From positions 3,993,001-4,057,000 of the forward strand of contig NC_089856.1 of assembly GCF_036373705.1 (NCBI RefSeq): a stretch of DNA of 64,000 nucleotides. Reading direction: 5' to 3'. This document shows positions 12,076 through 39,640 of this stretch, piece by piece (the first letter of the stretch is position 1; every line of letters begins with the position of its first letter). The stretch comes from Amia ocellicauda. Its lineage: Eukaryota; Chordata; Actinopteri; Amiiformes; Amiidae. Below the pieces are notes generated by a model that did no database searches, had not been told where the DNA came from, and was given only the letters and a program-made list of their open reading frames with translations. The position numbers and the translations under genes are program-made.

Positions 12076-13040
12076 GGTTATTATTATTATTATTTATATT
12101 TCTTGGCAGACGCCCCATTTTCAAGGGCGACTTACAACATAAGTGCAATACAAAGTGCAATAATACAGTTAAGTATAAGGCATCAATCATTACAAATTCA
12201 ATTTCACTAAAACATAGCAATTCAAAATACATTTTACAAATTCCAATTTACAATTTACACAAGTACAGTAAGTGAGGTCCTACATCCTGGACGGTGAAAG
12301 GTAAGTGCTGTCAAGATGTAGGGTCACAGTCAAGGGCTACGGGAAAGGGAGCAAGGAGGAAAACAATCAAGAATGCGAGAAGCATAATAAGAACTGTGAA
12401 GTGCTATCTAGCAGGGATAAAAGGACTAATATTACAAGTACTGTCGGAAAAGATACATCTTGAGTAAGCGCCGGAATGAGGTCAAGGACTCTGCTGTTTT
12501 GACTTCGGTGGGCAGGTCGTTCCACCATTTAGGGGCCAGAGATGAGAAGGAGCGGCTCTGGAGGAAGGAGAGTGGAGAGGAGGCAGAGTTAGTCTTCTGG
12601 CACTGGAGGAGCGCAGTGGTCTGGAGGGGATGTATGGAGAGACGAGTGACTGAAGGTAGCTTGGTGCAGTGTGGTCGAGACGGCGGTAGGTGAGGGTCAG
12701 TGTCTTGTACTGAATGTGTGCCGGTATCGGGAGCCAGTGGAGGGAGCGGAGCAGTGGAGTAGCGTGTGTGAATCGGGGCAGAGAGGCACCAGACGAGCTG
12801 CAGACTTCTGGATGAGCTGGAGCGGCGGGTAGTAGATGCAGGCAGGCTGGCCAGGAGGGAGTTGCAGTAGTCCAGGCGGGAGAGGACCAGTGACTGGACG
12901 AGCAGCTGAGTTGAGTAGTCGTTGAGGAAGGGACGGATCCGGCGTATGTTGCTCAGGAAGAATCTACAGGTGCGTGTCAGTGTGGTGATGTGCTGGGTAT
13001 AGGAGAGTGCAGGATTGAGGGAGACACCTTCCAGCGCTTC
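12076..13040 (-). mobile_element. L2-type LINE, 3' end copy (i)
   Basis: The minus strand carries the C-terminal region of an L2/CR1-group LINE ORF2 (12432-13205 frame: LSRLDYCNSLLASLP, SSLAPKWWNDLP, SFRRLLKMYLFRQYL). A 3' UTR follows, ending in the GGGCGTCTGCCAAGAA-type tail and an AAT run near 12080-12095. The frame is shifted inside, so this is a dead 5'-truncated copy. The same sequence recurs at 32845-38020 and 50600-51995. Confidence 0.85.
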
Positions 13041-13282
13041 GGACTGACTAAACTGATACCTTGAACTATACCGTTTGCAAAGAAGACGACAAAGGAGTGT
13101 GAAGGGAGGACTGTCCTGAGGAATCGTTACTGAACAATGCTGTAACTCTGTGCTCATGTACTGTAGGGAATGGGGGTCTGGTTTGCAGTGGCGTGTTATT
13201 GCCATGTTAATATGTTATGTGAGTCACAGTGATGGTATACAGCATGTGGACTTCTTTTCATGTGGTTTGTTCTTTGTGGTAT

Positions 13283-15493
13283 TGTAGCGATCTGGGACTG
13301 GGGGGGTCATGTGGGCTGTGTTTATGTCACTTCCTGTATGTTTATGTAACTGGGCTTAGTTAGTTCCGGTGGTCAGGGGTTGGCCCAGCACGGGAACACG
13401 GGGCGCGCTGTGATTGGGGGAACCAGTCATGGGGTGTAAACTAATAAATAGGGGTGTCCGGTTCCTGCGTGGCGAGTGGAGTAGAGTTAGTTCAGTAAAG
13501 GAGAGTTGCAGTTCAGTAGTTGCAGTTGCAGTTTTGTTATAGTCAGCCAGAAGTCTCTCCAGACAAAAAGCCTCTTCAAATAAAGCTTTTGTTTGCTTTT
13601 CAAACTGAGCCTCTGTTATTGCTGCACAGGGTGGTGGAACCATGACAAGAGACAGGAAAAGCGGTGTTCGTTACATTGGTGTCAGAAGCGAGAGATTCGA
13701 ATCCACGCTGACTCCATCCTCTCGAATAGAAATGGATTCGTCACACGCAGCAACGAGAGAGAGCCAGTGGAGACCCGACCAGCGGGAGAGCTGTGAGGAC
13801 GAACTGTGGTGGTTCAGGCTGTAGTTTAGCAGGATGGTCCAGTTTCCCGGACAGTCCGATATGGAGTTCCTCGAGAAGCTCTGGATAGCCACTCGACTAG
13901 CGTTCCCCACGGCGAGCACAGAGCTGCCCACAAGATTAGTCCGGGCACAGTTTGAAAGGGGCGCCAGCGACGAGCCCCAGCTGGAAGAGGATGAAGAGCC
14001 AGAGACGGAGCTCCAGGGATCGCAGACTGGCGGTGAAGACCCAGAGACGGGGCTCCAGGGATCGCAGACCGGCGGTGACGAGCGCCCGAGGCAGGCAGCT
14101 GCTGCACCGGTGAGCAGTGCCCAGCAACCGCGGGAGGCGGTTGAATCCAGCTGGGAGAAAGTCAAGAAGGACCGGGAACAGGGAGAGGAGGCGAGTGGCT
14201 GGAGCGACAAGGAGAAGCTGAAGGAGCTGACGAAATGTTCAAGTGAAGAGATCCTGCAGCGACGGAACTACGACAGCGAGGCTCCGCCGGAGGAGGCCTC
14301 CACAGAGCCAACGGGTCCTGCAGAGGAAGGGGGCATCGGCAACCAAGAATGGCGCGATGACGGCATCGAGGCTGCACGGGAATGCGAAGGGCGGAAGTGC
14401 GCCAACTTGCCAAGAGTGTAAACAACATGGCTTCCGGAGCTTCGCAGGAGATAGCGCCGGCGTGCGTGGCCCAGATACAGCTCCCCACCCACGAGGAGGA
14501 CATTCTAGCAGGCGAGCAGTGCAAGGGGCACTCGCGGCAACCCTGCTGTGACGACGAGACTCTGCAGGAAGACGCCGATGCGGTGCCGAAGTGCTGAGAG
14601 CAGCTGGCGACACCGCAGCTCGCATTGCAGCCGCAGATTCTGCGTACCCGAGGGAGGGGCACAGCGAGAGAGCGGATGGCTGGTGGCTGACTAAAGGTAC
14701 CACCCCAGTGCGAGGGCGCCACCCGAGTGTAAGAAGAGTGGCGTCCGAGAGGGGGACCCACTCCAGCGGCTGATTCTACGTGTCCGAAGGAGGGGTACAG
14801 CGAGAGGGCAGATGATGGTCGCTCGTGCAAGGGGTCCACGTAAGATGAGTGGAGTCTGAGAGGGGGGCCCACTCCAGCGGCAGAGGGTCCAGAAGTCCAG
14901 ACCCTTGGAGGGGGAATACAGAAGGACATTAACTGGGCCCGGAGGAGGGGGTAAGTACGGCCACCTCTCCACGGACACGCAGGTAAACTGTGGACCATGT
15001 AGTTGTCCACTTCTTCGGGCCCCGGTGCAGCCCAGATGGACAGTTGCCAGATCGGGACTTTAATTAGCTTTTTCCTCGGGGGTGAGGAGCTAACGAGGGG
15101 GCAGTGTAGCGATCTGGGACTGGGGGGGTCATGTGGGCTGTGATTATGTCACTTCCTGTATGTTTATGTAACTGGGCTTAGTTTCGGGGGTCAGGGTTTG
15201 GCCCAGCGCGGGAACACGGGGCGCGCTGTGATTGGGGGAACCAGTCATGGGGTGTAAACTAATAAATAGGGGTGCCCAGTTCCTGCGTGGCGAGTGGAGT
15301 AGAGTGAGTTCAGTAAAGGAGAGTTGCAGTTCAGTAGTTGCAGTTGCAGTTTTGTTATAGTCAGCCAGAAGTCTCTCCAGCCAAAAAGCCTGTTCAAATA
15401 AAGCTTTTGTTTGATTTTCAACCTGAGCCTCTGTTATTGTTGCACAGGGTGGTGGAACCGCGACGAGAGACAGGAAAAGCGGTGTTCGTTACA
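13283..15493 (+). mobile_element. Non-autonomous gag-only LTR retrotransposon (complete)
   Basis: Two near-identical LTRs (13283-13675 and 15105-15493) begin TGTAGCGATC and end TTCGTTACA. Each has a TATA-like TAATAAATAGGGG and an AATAAA. Directly after the left LTR is a primer-binding site, TGGTGTCAGAAGCG, matching a tRNA 3' end. Directly before the right LTR is a purine tract (GAGGGGGCAG). GTAT flanks both sides (13279-13282, 15494-15497) as a 4-bp target-site duplication. The 1.43-kb interior has one gag-like frame and no reverse transcriptase, protease or integrase, so it would have to be moved in trans. Confidence 0.88.
13834..14421 (+). CDS. Gag-like protein of the LTR element
   Basis: A 195-residue frame within the LTR element. 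The N-terminus (MEFLEKLWIATRLAFP, then RLVRAQFERG) resembles the tail of a Ty3/gypsy-type capsid. The rest is acidic, Glu/Gly/Pro-rich and contains an internal duplication (ETELQGSQTGGE and ETGLQGSQTGGD, about 14000-14075). No CCHC zinc knuckle and no protease were seen. It could also be a decayed piece of a longer gag. Assignment rests on context plus weak similarity. Confidence 0.5.
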   Translation: MVQFPGQSDMEFLEKLWIATRLAFPTASTELPTRLVRAQFERGASDEPQLEEDEEPETELQGSQTGGEDPETGLQGSQTGGDERPRQAAAAPVSSAQQPREAVESSWEKVKKDREQGEEASGWSDKEKLKELTKCSSEEILQRRNYDSEAPPEEASTEPTGPAEEGGIGNQEWRDDGIEAARECEGRKCANLPRV

Positions 15494-15497
15494 GTAT

Positions 15498-17402
15498 TTA
15501 TCGTTTGTTTTGGTGTTTTATTTAATTACGTGTGTTTTGTGCAAGACTTGCATTTGTTATTTCTAGATAGCATGATTATTAAAGTGTACTTTTTCCAGGC
15601 TTGTAGTGATGTTTGATAGTGAATACACTGTTGGCATCGTGTTTGTGGCTGAAGTTGGTCTGCTATCTAAATAGTTGCCTGTTATAGACATCTGTATGGC
15701 TCTTTTTTAATGTGTGAACACTTAATACAGAATTGTCTTGGGCCTAATCTTCTAAAAAACTATACAGGACTGTATGAATATATCGAACTTGTATAAGTGT
15801 GGATAAGTACTATGAACCATATAATCTGTTTAAAAGAATGTTACTTGTCTTGTTTTGTTCCTTATTTTGTTTATAAATTATACTTAGCTGCTCTGGTTCG
15901 ATCCCTAATACCCACCATTTTTATTTCTGGAATCTGTTTCTCTGTCTTTCTTGGAGAGGAGGAAAACCTTTTGATGGCCATAGCACCTCCCTGGAGTTAG
16001 GACATCAGAATGGGGGGTGGTAAGACTCATTCCCATGTCCATGTGATGGGTAGGAAACTCAAATATTAAATCTCCCTTGGTATATTAGAATATACCTGGC
16101 ACCCCAGATGAATAAATAAAAGGGACAGTTAAGCCTTTTCGTGTGTGTGTCTTGAATGTTATTACTGAATATCCATGTCACAATGAACCCACAGTGTGAT
16201 AGTTAGGTCACTATGAGCTCTCTGAGTAGTTACTGTTTTAGCTCACATTCTTCACTGGGGGAACTCAACACTGAACCAGAGAAAGATGACCGGATAGGAA
16301 TAGTCTCTCATCAGCATCGGTCCCTGTGAGCTCAGCTGCCGAGTCGTGTTTCGTCAGACCCCGGCCTTTCTGTCCTGATTAACGCTTGTCCAGTGGAAAG
16401 GTACATCACCTCGGGCAAGTCTTATCGGTCAAAAGCTCTAGATACAAGCCTGGCATTCACAATGGGCCGTTCTGGGGTTCCCAGCTCCTGGCTCCCGTTT
16501 ATCTAAAAGGCACAGATCGTTCTAATCAGCCCGGTTGGCGATACAAGACATGGCTGTGCTTGCTCAACTCACAGGGGCCACAGATGTCACCGGCAGGGAC
16601 AGAGCCATGCTCGACCTTGTGAAGCACCAAACGCACACGAGGTGGGCATAGGCAAGCGGCCCGTCCGAGAGCCAGAGTGCAGTCTCTTCACCTTTCAAAA
16701 GTGACTTTGAGGACTGAACAGCTCCCAACAGATTCTCCTACTACAACTCTGTGTGTGTTTCAGCTACCTTTTGCTTTTCGGCTTAAAGGGCCAGTACCTG
16801 CTATTTTGTTTATAATAAATCCAGTTTCCCTCTTGCTAGAAGTCTGTGTTCTGCCTCCTCTGACCCCACCTGGAGCAGTTGATCCAGAACACACGCACAC
16901 ACTTTGATCATTCACAACCACACCCCAACACGGAGCACACGTTTTCCCCAAAGCCCAGACAGGCTTTGAAAACAGGAGGTGGGGAAGTCTGTGGATTTGT
17001 TGAGCTCTAACAATCCCAGGTGATGGTAGAAATTAGAGATATACACAATTCAGTAGCAAATGGGGAACATTTCAAAAATGAAAAACTAATGAAAATATGT
17101 GCAGTGTGAAGGATTTTATTAAGCAGAGAATATAGTCACCATCTTAAAATCAGTTTAAGACCATGAAGACAGAATTGAAGATCAGAGGCACTTACACTAA
17201 AAGTCAAACTTGTTTGTGTTGACGGAAAAATGCAAGCCCATTCAGAGCTTTATACATCTCTTGCCATTGTCTTTGTTTGAAAGAGACAAGGGACCCCAAA
17301 TATTACAGGCTTGTGAATTTCAATTAAGTGAAATCTCATGGTCTACAATTACTGGATTAGAAACAATACAATGTTCTTCGTCTACATTTGTTTTATTGCT
17401 GC

Positions 17403-17404
<2 letters not shown>
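15498..17404. other. Intergenic, nothing recognised
   Basis: No exon or known repeat is supported. A short B-box-like GGTTCGATCCC near 15896 was not backed by a tRNA fold. Confidence 0.4.
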
Positions 17405-17451
<47 letters not shown>

Positions 17452-17474
17452 TATATATAGATATATATATATAT
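17405..17474. repeat. (TA)n/(TAGA) microsatellite
   Basis: A long TA dinucleotide run with interspersed ATAGATATA units. Confidence 0.95.
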
Positions 17475-17749
17475 GAATCAGATAGGTTTTTTTTCCTCTA
17501 CCTTAAGATATAGTCATTTCTACGGAAGCCCTTATGGCTGAAAAATAATATTTGGCTTAGAAGTACTCCTAAATACTACTTCCAATGCCAGAGCACGCAA
17601 TGACTACATCAAGCTTGTGACTCTAAGACAAAGGCATGAAAATTACACCCCTAAGATTCACCGGAGGTTAGCATGTTGGGCTGGGGGGTGATATTCCTGC
17701 CTCTAACTTTCTGGCTTTCAGTTACAATTAATTTGCAAACAAAAAATAC

Positions 17750-18560
17750 TTGGTAACACTTTACAATAAGTACCTCTTATCGGCTATTAATATGTTAGTT
17801 AACATGAACAAGCCAGTAACTAATGCATCAACAAGTCACAAAGTATTTGTTAATGGTAACTAATGCATTAACTACTGCACTAGTTAGAGCTCATTTGGAT
17901 ACTGTTGACAGTTCTTGGCTCCACATTTCAAGAAAGATATCGCTGCTCTAGAGGCAGTTCAGAGGAGAGCAACCAGACTTATTCCAGGTCTGAAGGGAAT
18001 GTCCTACTGAGAGACTGAGGAACTGAACCTTTTCACCCTGGAACAGAGGAGACTACGTGGGGACTTGATCCAAGTCTTCAAAATCATGGGCAACAACCAC
18101 ATCAAAGCAGAGGAGCTTTTCCAGATTCCAGACACACGCACCCAGGGACACAAATGGAAATTGGGCTTCAAGGCATTAAAAACATAAAACAGGAGACACT
18201 TCTTTACACAGAGAGGCATCACAATCTGAACAAACTCCCCAGCGATGTGGTAGAAGCTGAAAGTTTGGGAACATTTAAAAATAGACTGGATGGGATCCTT
18301 GGATCACTCAGTTATTAATGGACACCAAACGAGCACGATGGGTCGAATGGCCTCCTCTCGTTTGTAAACTTTCTTATGTTCTTATGTTCTTACTGCATGA
18401 ATTCATTAATTGGTTTGTCTTTCTTCGTCTGAATATTCAGAGGCAGTAACTAACATGAGCAAATGACTTGGTTAACATGAATAAACAGGACACATTTCAA
18501 GGATGACATATTTAGATGTTTGTTAATCCTAACTAACATTTTATTGCAAAGTGTTACCAA
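17750..18560. mobile_element. MITE-like DNA element split by a CR1 LINE
   Basis: The ends are inverted repeats: TTGGTAACACTTTACAATA at 17750 and its near-complement TATTGCAAAGTGTTACCAA ending at 18560. Between them are TTAGTTAACATGAA-type internal sequences and a 5'-truncated LINE at 17880-18390. No transposase is visible. Confidence 0.7.
17880..18390 (+). mobile_element. CR1/L2-group LINE 3' fragment
   Basis: It encodes the end of ORF2 with one stop (AALEAVQRRATRLIPGLKG, then LNLFTLEQRRLRGDLI) and ends with TCTTATGTTCTTATGTTCTT. It is flanked by a perfect 7-bp direct repeat, TACTGCA, at 17873-17879 and 18391-18397. That shows insertion by target-primed reverse transcription into the MITE. 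A related copy in reverse lies at 45820-46262. Confidence 0.85.
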
Positions 18561-18766
18561 AAAATTGTTCATTATTCGTACATTTGTTATCAAGTACGCA
18601 ATAGCGAACATGATGCGGGGGTAGAAACTCAACTAAATCCAGCCCATTTTAGCCCAGAAGGCTGTGAAAGTCAACATAAATCAACTGTGATGCCAGATTA
18701 TAAACTAGAGGAGAGTGGGAGTGGAAGAACCCAATTAGGAATCAAGAACTGATAACTACTCTAGGG

Positions 18767-32217
<13,451 letters not shown>

Positions 32218-32259
32218 GATGTGTGTTTATATCGAGACAAGCGTGCAGAGGCAGTGCGC

Positions 32260-32379
32260 AGAATCAGAATGTAGAGAATCAGAACGTAGAGAATCAGAAC
32301 GTAGAGAATCAGAACGTATAGAATCAGAACGTAGAGAATCAGAATGTAGAGAATCAGAACGTAGAGAATCAGAACGCGC
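32260..32379. repeat. 15-bp minisatellite upstream of the odad3 start codon
   Basis: About eight tandem copies of AGAATCAGAACGTAG with few changes. The array starts 43 bp upstream of the odad3 ATG on its coding strand, so it lies in the 5' UTR or core promoter. Confidence 0.92.
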
Positions 32380-32432
32380 AGAATAAGACACGGGTCGCGC
32401 TTCCGGCTGAGACAAGGACTCCAGCTTCTCCG

Positions 32433-32445
32433 GTCGCCTAGCAAC
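32433..32445. promoter_or_regulatory. RFX X-box upstream of odad3
   Basis: GTCGCCTAGCAAC fits the RFX X-box consensus GTNRCC-(0-3)-RGYAAC exactly, with a one-base spacer. It lies about 216 bp upstream of the odad3 ATG, where X-boxes of motile-cilium genes are usually found. RFX2/3 and FOXJ1 regulation is expected from family knowledge; binding here is inferred. Confidence 0.7.
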
Positions 32446-32569
32446 CATCTACCATCTCCAAGGCCACACACGCGCGTAAACAAAACGAGCGCGTGGCCGC
32501 CAGGAAGAGGCTCAGAGAAGTGCATGCCGAGTTTTGCAGTTTTAGACCTGTATGTCTAGAGAAATGGTC

Positions 32570-32840
32570 GGCATAGGTGGCATGTTTACCTGCTCTTTTG
32601 CCAATGAAAACCAGTTTGGTCCGGGTTAAATACACTTGGACCTGATGGAGAAAATGTCCCTGGTGAAGAATCCGTGACATCAGTGGCCCAAAGTGATTTA
32701 ACCCGTTAATTCCATTACTAAATATGCGACTTGTAAATTTAAATGCACCGAAGAGTGAATAAGAAGCTGGGTGGATAGCATGTGTGTCATGTTTCCCTGC
32801 TGTTTTCCCACTGGGAATTGCGTTGTGTCGGGCTAAATTC
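32570..32840. repeat. Repeat with internal duplication
   Basis: Two related units (about 32570-32630 and 32772-32836) share CATGTTTxCCTGCT and TTTTxCCxxTGxxAA blocks. A segment at 32625-32715 also resembles 38015-38090. This is a repeat of unknown class that lies at both edges of the interrupted L2 copy. Confidence 0.45.
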
Positions 32841-32923
32841 AAATTATTATTATTTATGTATTGGCAGACGCCCATATCCAGGGCGACTTACAAAACATAA
32901 GCGCAATACAAAGTGCAAATATA

Positions 32924-34145
32924 CACTCACCTAAAGGATTATTAGGAACACCTGTTCAATTTCTCATTAATGCAATTATCTAATCAACCAATCACATGGC
33001 AGTTGCTTCAATGCATTTAGGGGTGTGGTCCTGGTCAAGACAATCTCCTGAACTCCAAACTGAATGTCTGAATGGGAAAGAAAGGTGATTTAAGCAATTT
33101 TGAGCGTGGCATGGTTGTTGGTGCCAGACGGGCCGCTCTGAGTATTTCACAATCTGCTCAGTTACTGGGATTTTCACGCACAACCATTTCTAGGGTTTAC
33201 AAAGAATGGTGTGAAAAGGGAAAAACATCCAGTATGCGGCAGTCCTGTGGGCGAAAATGCCTTGTTGATGCTAGAGGTCAGAGGAGAATGGGCCGACTGA
33301 TTCAAGCTGATAGAAGAGCAACTTTGACTGAAATAAGCACTCGTTACAACCGAGGTATGCAGCAAAGCATTTGTGAAGCCACAACACGTACAACCTTGAG
33401 GCGGATGGGCTACAACAGCAGAAGACCCCACCGGGTACCACTCATCTCCACTACAAATAGGAAAAAGAGGCTACAATTTGCACAAGCTCACCAAAATTGG
33501 ACAGTTGAAGACTGGAAAAATGTTGCCTGGTCTGATGAGTCTTGATTTCTGTTGAGACATTCAGATGGTAGAGTCAGAATTTGGCGTAAACAGAATGAGA
33601 ACATGGATCCATCATGCCTTGTTACCACTGTGCAGGCTGGTGGTGGTGGTGTAATGGTGTGGGGGATGTTTTCTTGGCACACTTTAGGCCCCTTAGTGCC
33701 AATTGGGCATCGTTTAAATGCCACGGCCTACCTGAGCATTGTTTCTGACCATGTCCATCCCTTTATGACCACCATGTACCCATCCTCTGATGGCTACTTC
33801 CAGCAGGATAATGCACCATGTCACAAAGGTCGAATCATTTCAAATTGGTTTCTTGAACATGACAATGAGTTCACTGTACTAAACTGGCCCCCACAGTCAC
33901 CAGATCTCAACCCAATAGAGCATCTTTGGGATGTGGTGGAACGGGAGCTTCGTGCCCTGGATGTGCATCCCCACAAATCTCCATCAACTGCAAGATGCTA
34001 TCCTATCAATATGGGCCAACATTTCTAAAGAATGCTTTCAGCACCTTGTTGAATCAATGCCACGTAGAATTAAGGCAGTTCTGAAGGCGAAAGGGGGTCA
34101 AACACAGTATTAGTATGGTGTTCCTAATAATCCTTTAGGTGAGTG
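32924..34145 (+). mobile_element. Tc1-like transposon (copy 3 of family I), full length
   Basis: A full 1222-bp element with CACTCACC/GGTGAGTG ends and flanking TA at 32922-32923 and 34146-34147. The flanks rejoin to the L2 sequence. The transposase begins at about 33072 (MGKKGDLSNFERGMVVGARR). All three catalytic blocks are present (AWSDES, QQDNAPCH, DLNPIEH). A CGA-to-TGA stop directly follows the first Asp motif (33543-33545), and one extra C in CATCCCCAC near 33970 shifts the frame. It is therefore recently dead, and only two small lesions separate it from an open frame. Confidence 0.95.
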
Positions 34146-35075
34146 TACAGTTCAGGCATCAAACATTACAAATTCAGGTTTACATAATACAACGCAATTC
34201 AAAGCATAATACATTAAACAATTGAATATGATAAATGAGGTCTTACATCCTGGATTGTAAAAGCTAAGTGAGGTGTTAGGTCACAGATGTTAGGTTACAG
34301 TCAAGGGCCACGGGAAACGGAGCAAACAGAAAATCAAAATAATACGAATACAACAGGCCCGTAGCCAGCCTAGTGGAAGGGGGGGTTCTTTTTTTCAAAA
34401 AGTGGACCTTTTTGCAGTTTTTCCCCTCATTTTTTATTTAATTATGAGGTTCAAATACTTCATTTTGGTGACTTTTTATGCACTAATTTATGCTGGATTA
34501 GCTTGTCTGCTGGTATCTTAACGAGCACGCTTTTTGATGCACCGAAAATATTTACTACAGTGTTGTCAAATTGCTTACCAAGATAATGTACCACCTTTTT
34601 CGGTCCAAACACACACACACACGTGAATGGAGCGCTGACACAGAGGAACACACATCACACATATTCGGGATAAAATCCTTCTGAATCGGTCACTGTTGCT
34701 AACTAGTTCCACTGAACGGATCATGGTCAGAATTGACACATGCTACACCCCTCCACTGAGTTTTGTGAAAATCGGTCTTGTAGTTTTTTCGTAATCCTGT
34801 CAGACACAGACACACATGAGTAAAAAAATTAGCTACCTTTTAGCTAGCACGTAGTTAGCATTAGCTATCTCAACTGTTAGGTTAGGTAGTAAATATAACA
34901 ACCTTACCCTGTTTGGCAGTCTTTTTGAACATACGTTCAATATTCTGCGACAATGACGCTGCTGCCTGCTTTCTCTTCCGTCTCTCCTGCTCTTTTCGCC
35001 CCATACTCACTATCCAGCTGGATGTCATTGGCCTCACAGATTTTGCTATGAGTGCATAACGTCAGTTGCTGCACA

Positions 35076-37199
<2,124 letters not shown>

Positions 37200-38090
37200 G
37201 CTGCGCATGTAATACTCCTGTAAAGGATGATATTAATGAATACAAAAAAACTGACTTAAATTCTGGACCTTTGAACTAACGAACCCCCCCTGGCTACGGG
37301 CATGTTACAAGTAATGCAAGAAGCATGTTAAAATGTTGTGCTATCCTACAGGAGAGTAAAGGACTAAAATTACAAGTGCTGTCGGAAGAGATGCGTCTTG
37401 AGTAAGCGCCGGAATGAGGTCAAGGACTCTGCGGTTTTGACTTCGATGGGCAGGTCGTTCCCCCATTTAGGGGCCAGGGATGAGAAGGAGCAGCTCTGGA
37501 GGAAGGAGAGTGGAGAGGAGGCAGAGTTAGTCTTCTGGCACTGGAGGAGCGCAGTGGTCTGGAGGGGATGTATGGAGAGACGAGTGTCTGAAGGTAGCTT
37601 GGTGCAGTGTTGGCGAGACAGCGGTAGGTGAGGGTCAATGTCTTGAACTGAATGCATGCCGGTATCTGGAGCCAGTGGAGGGAGCGGAGCAGTGGAGTAG
37701 CGTGTGCGAAATGGGGAGAGAGAATATCAGACGAGCCGCAGAGTTCTGGATGAGCTGGAGCGGCAGGTAGTAGATGCAGGCAGGTCGGCCAGGAGGGAGT
37801 TGCAGTAGTCCAGGCGGGAGAGGACCAGGGACTGGATGAGCAGAGGTCTGATTTGGAGAGGTTGAGCTTGAGGTGGTGCAAGTGCATCCAGGCAGAGATA
37901 GCAGACAAACATTAAGAGATGCGAGAGGGTATGAGAGGGTCAGAAGAGGGAAAAGACAGGAAGATCTGGGCATCATCAGTGTAGATGTGGTAGGAGAAAC
38001 CATGGGACACTGGCACCTGGTAGAGAAAATGCCCCTTGTCAAGAATCAGCAGAGACAGTGGCCCAATGCGAATTAACCTGTTCATGTTGG

Positions 38091-39414
38091 GGTTCTGGTT
38101 CTGGTTCTGCCCCCCCCCCCAGAAATGATTGCAAATTATTATTCCTAACCTTTGGCTCAAACTGTAAATAGTTCAAAGGTTCGCTCTGGAGTCACCCTGT
38201 AATGTGCTCTCCTCTCTTTCTCCTTGTGTACATAACATCCTTTCAATGGTAACGACGAAGACTCTATGTTAGAAAGCAATATTAATGACGCGGTGCCATT
38301 CCCCCTGCTTCTTGTCCACAGAAGCCATGTCCGTCATCACAGGGGTTTGTATACCAGGGTTGTTTTTTCCCTCAAGTTCTTGCCTCAAGTTTGAATTACA
38401 AGAACTTCTCATTAACATCATGTTTCAACTTTAAGTTCATTGATGGAGAATAACATGCCTATCCTTCTTGGTTTGAATCATCTGCAGCTGTTGGAGAAAT
38501 ACCTGGAATGACGCCTTGGGGACAAGGAATGCGGAGTGGAAGAGGTGAAGATGCATGCCTTCTTCAGAGTACGTGATGCACACAAGCGTTTTACAGAAGC
38601 TCTTTCCCATGAAGGTGACACCTTCCTTAATTCAGAATAACTACAGGAAGTGAACAAAAAGACTGAGAGGAATCTGCAGCCGTTTTCATGGACCCGACTG
38701 CAGAACATGAACATGTGAAGAACCCGGCTTTACCTCTAGACACACTCAAAAATGCGTTTGGAATTGCATTCTTCTTGACTGTTAAAAAGGGAACTGAGCT
38801 CCTGTGCAATACTTCTCAAATGATTCCATAGTAGCACTGTATTTGTCCCGCTCCTCCTTGGCAAAATCAAACGTGTTGTTTTACATATCTAGCGTGCCTC
38901 AGCCTGCCACCGTTAGCAGCAGTGCAATTGTACAGCAGTCGTTTCTTTCATCCACTCAAATAGTGAGTGTATAAAGCTCAAAACTCTGCTTGAAGGATTT
39001 CCAGTTCTCGTAGACATTGGTTCAGAAACATATTGGTTTAGATATATTGATTGGATTGCATCTACTAACAACGTTTTGAATATATACATATATACATACA
39101 CTGGTTCAGAAATATAATTTTTTTCAGATATATAGATTGGAACCCATTTTACCCATATTTGTAACTGAACCAATGTATATTTATAAAAAACTGTAAATAA
39201 AACTTTATTATTATTTTTTTTTGTAAATGTTGGTAGGCTATTGTTCCCACTTGGCTGGTGGATAATGATAGACCATACTGTCTTTGTATGCATGTGTGAG
39301 GGAAGGTTTAGTTCTGCTTGGCTAGCAGTGCCACTGAAATTGCCACCTAGTGTTTCAGTTGAACACTAGGACTCAGAAAGATCAATCACTGGTTCTTTTA
39401 ACTGAACCAGAAGA
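38091..39414. other. Intergenic, nothing recognised
   Basis: After a short poly-C tract (38110-38120) no gene or classifiable repeat is visible. Confidence 0.4.
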
Positions 39415-39640
39415 AAGAAATCATATACCAAAGTGGATATATCATATAGCAGAAAAAAATATTCATATACCAAAATGAATATATCATATGGCACAAAAAT
39501 ATAAATCATATACCAAAGTGGATATTTCATACAGCAGAAAACAAAACAAAAAACGTATACCAAAGTGAATATATCATATATCATAAAAAACATGTCACTC
39601 TGCAAAAAAAATATATACCAGAATAAATGTCACATAGCAC
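39415..39640. repeat. AT-rich tandem repeat, unit about 45-50 bp
   Basis: About five imperfect copies of a unit built on CATATACCAAAGTGGATAT and ATCATATAGCA. Confidence 0.75.

Noticed and set aside
14162..15010. 282-codon frame on the minus strand
   Set aside because: It is antisense to the interior of the LTR element and shows no domain; the GC-rich composition explains its length.
15896..15915. Possible tRNA B-box (GGTTCGATCCC)
   Set aside because: No matching A-box, acceptor stem or cloverleaf could be found around it.
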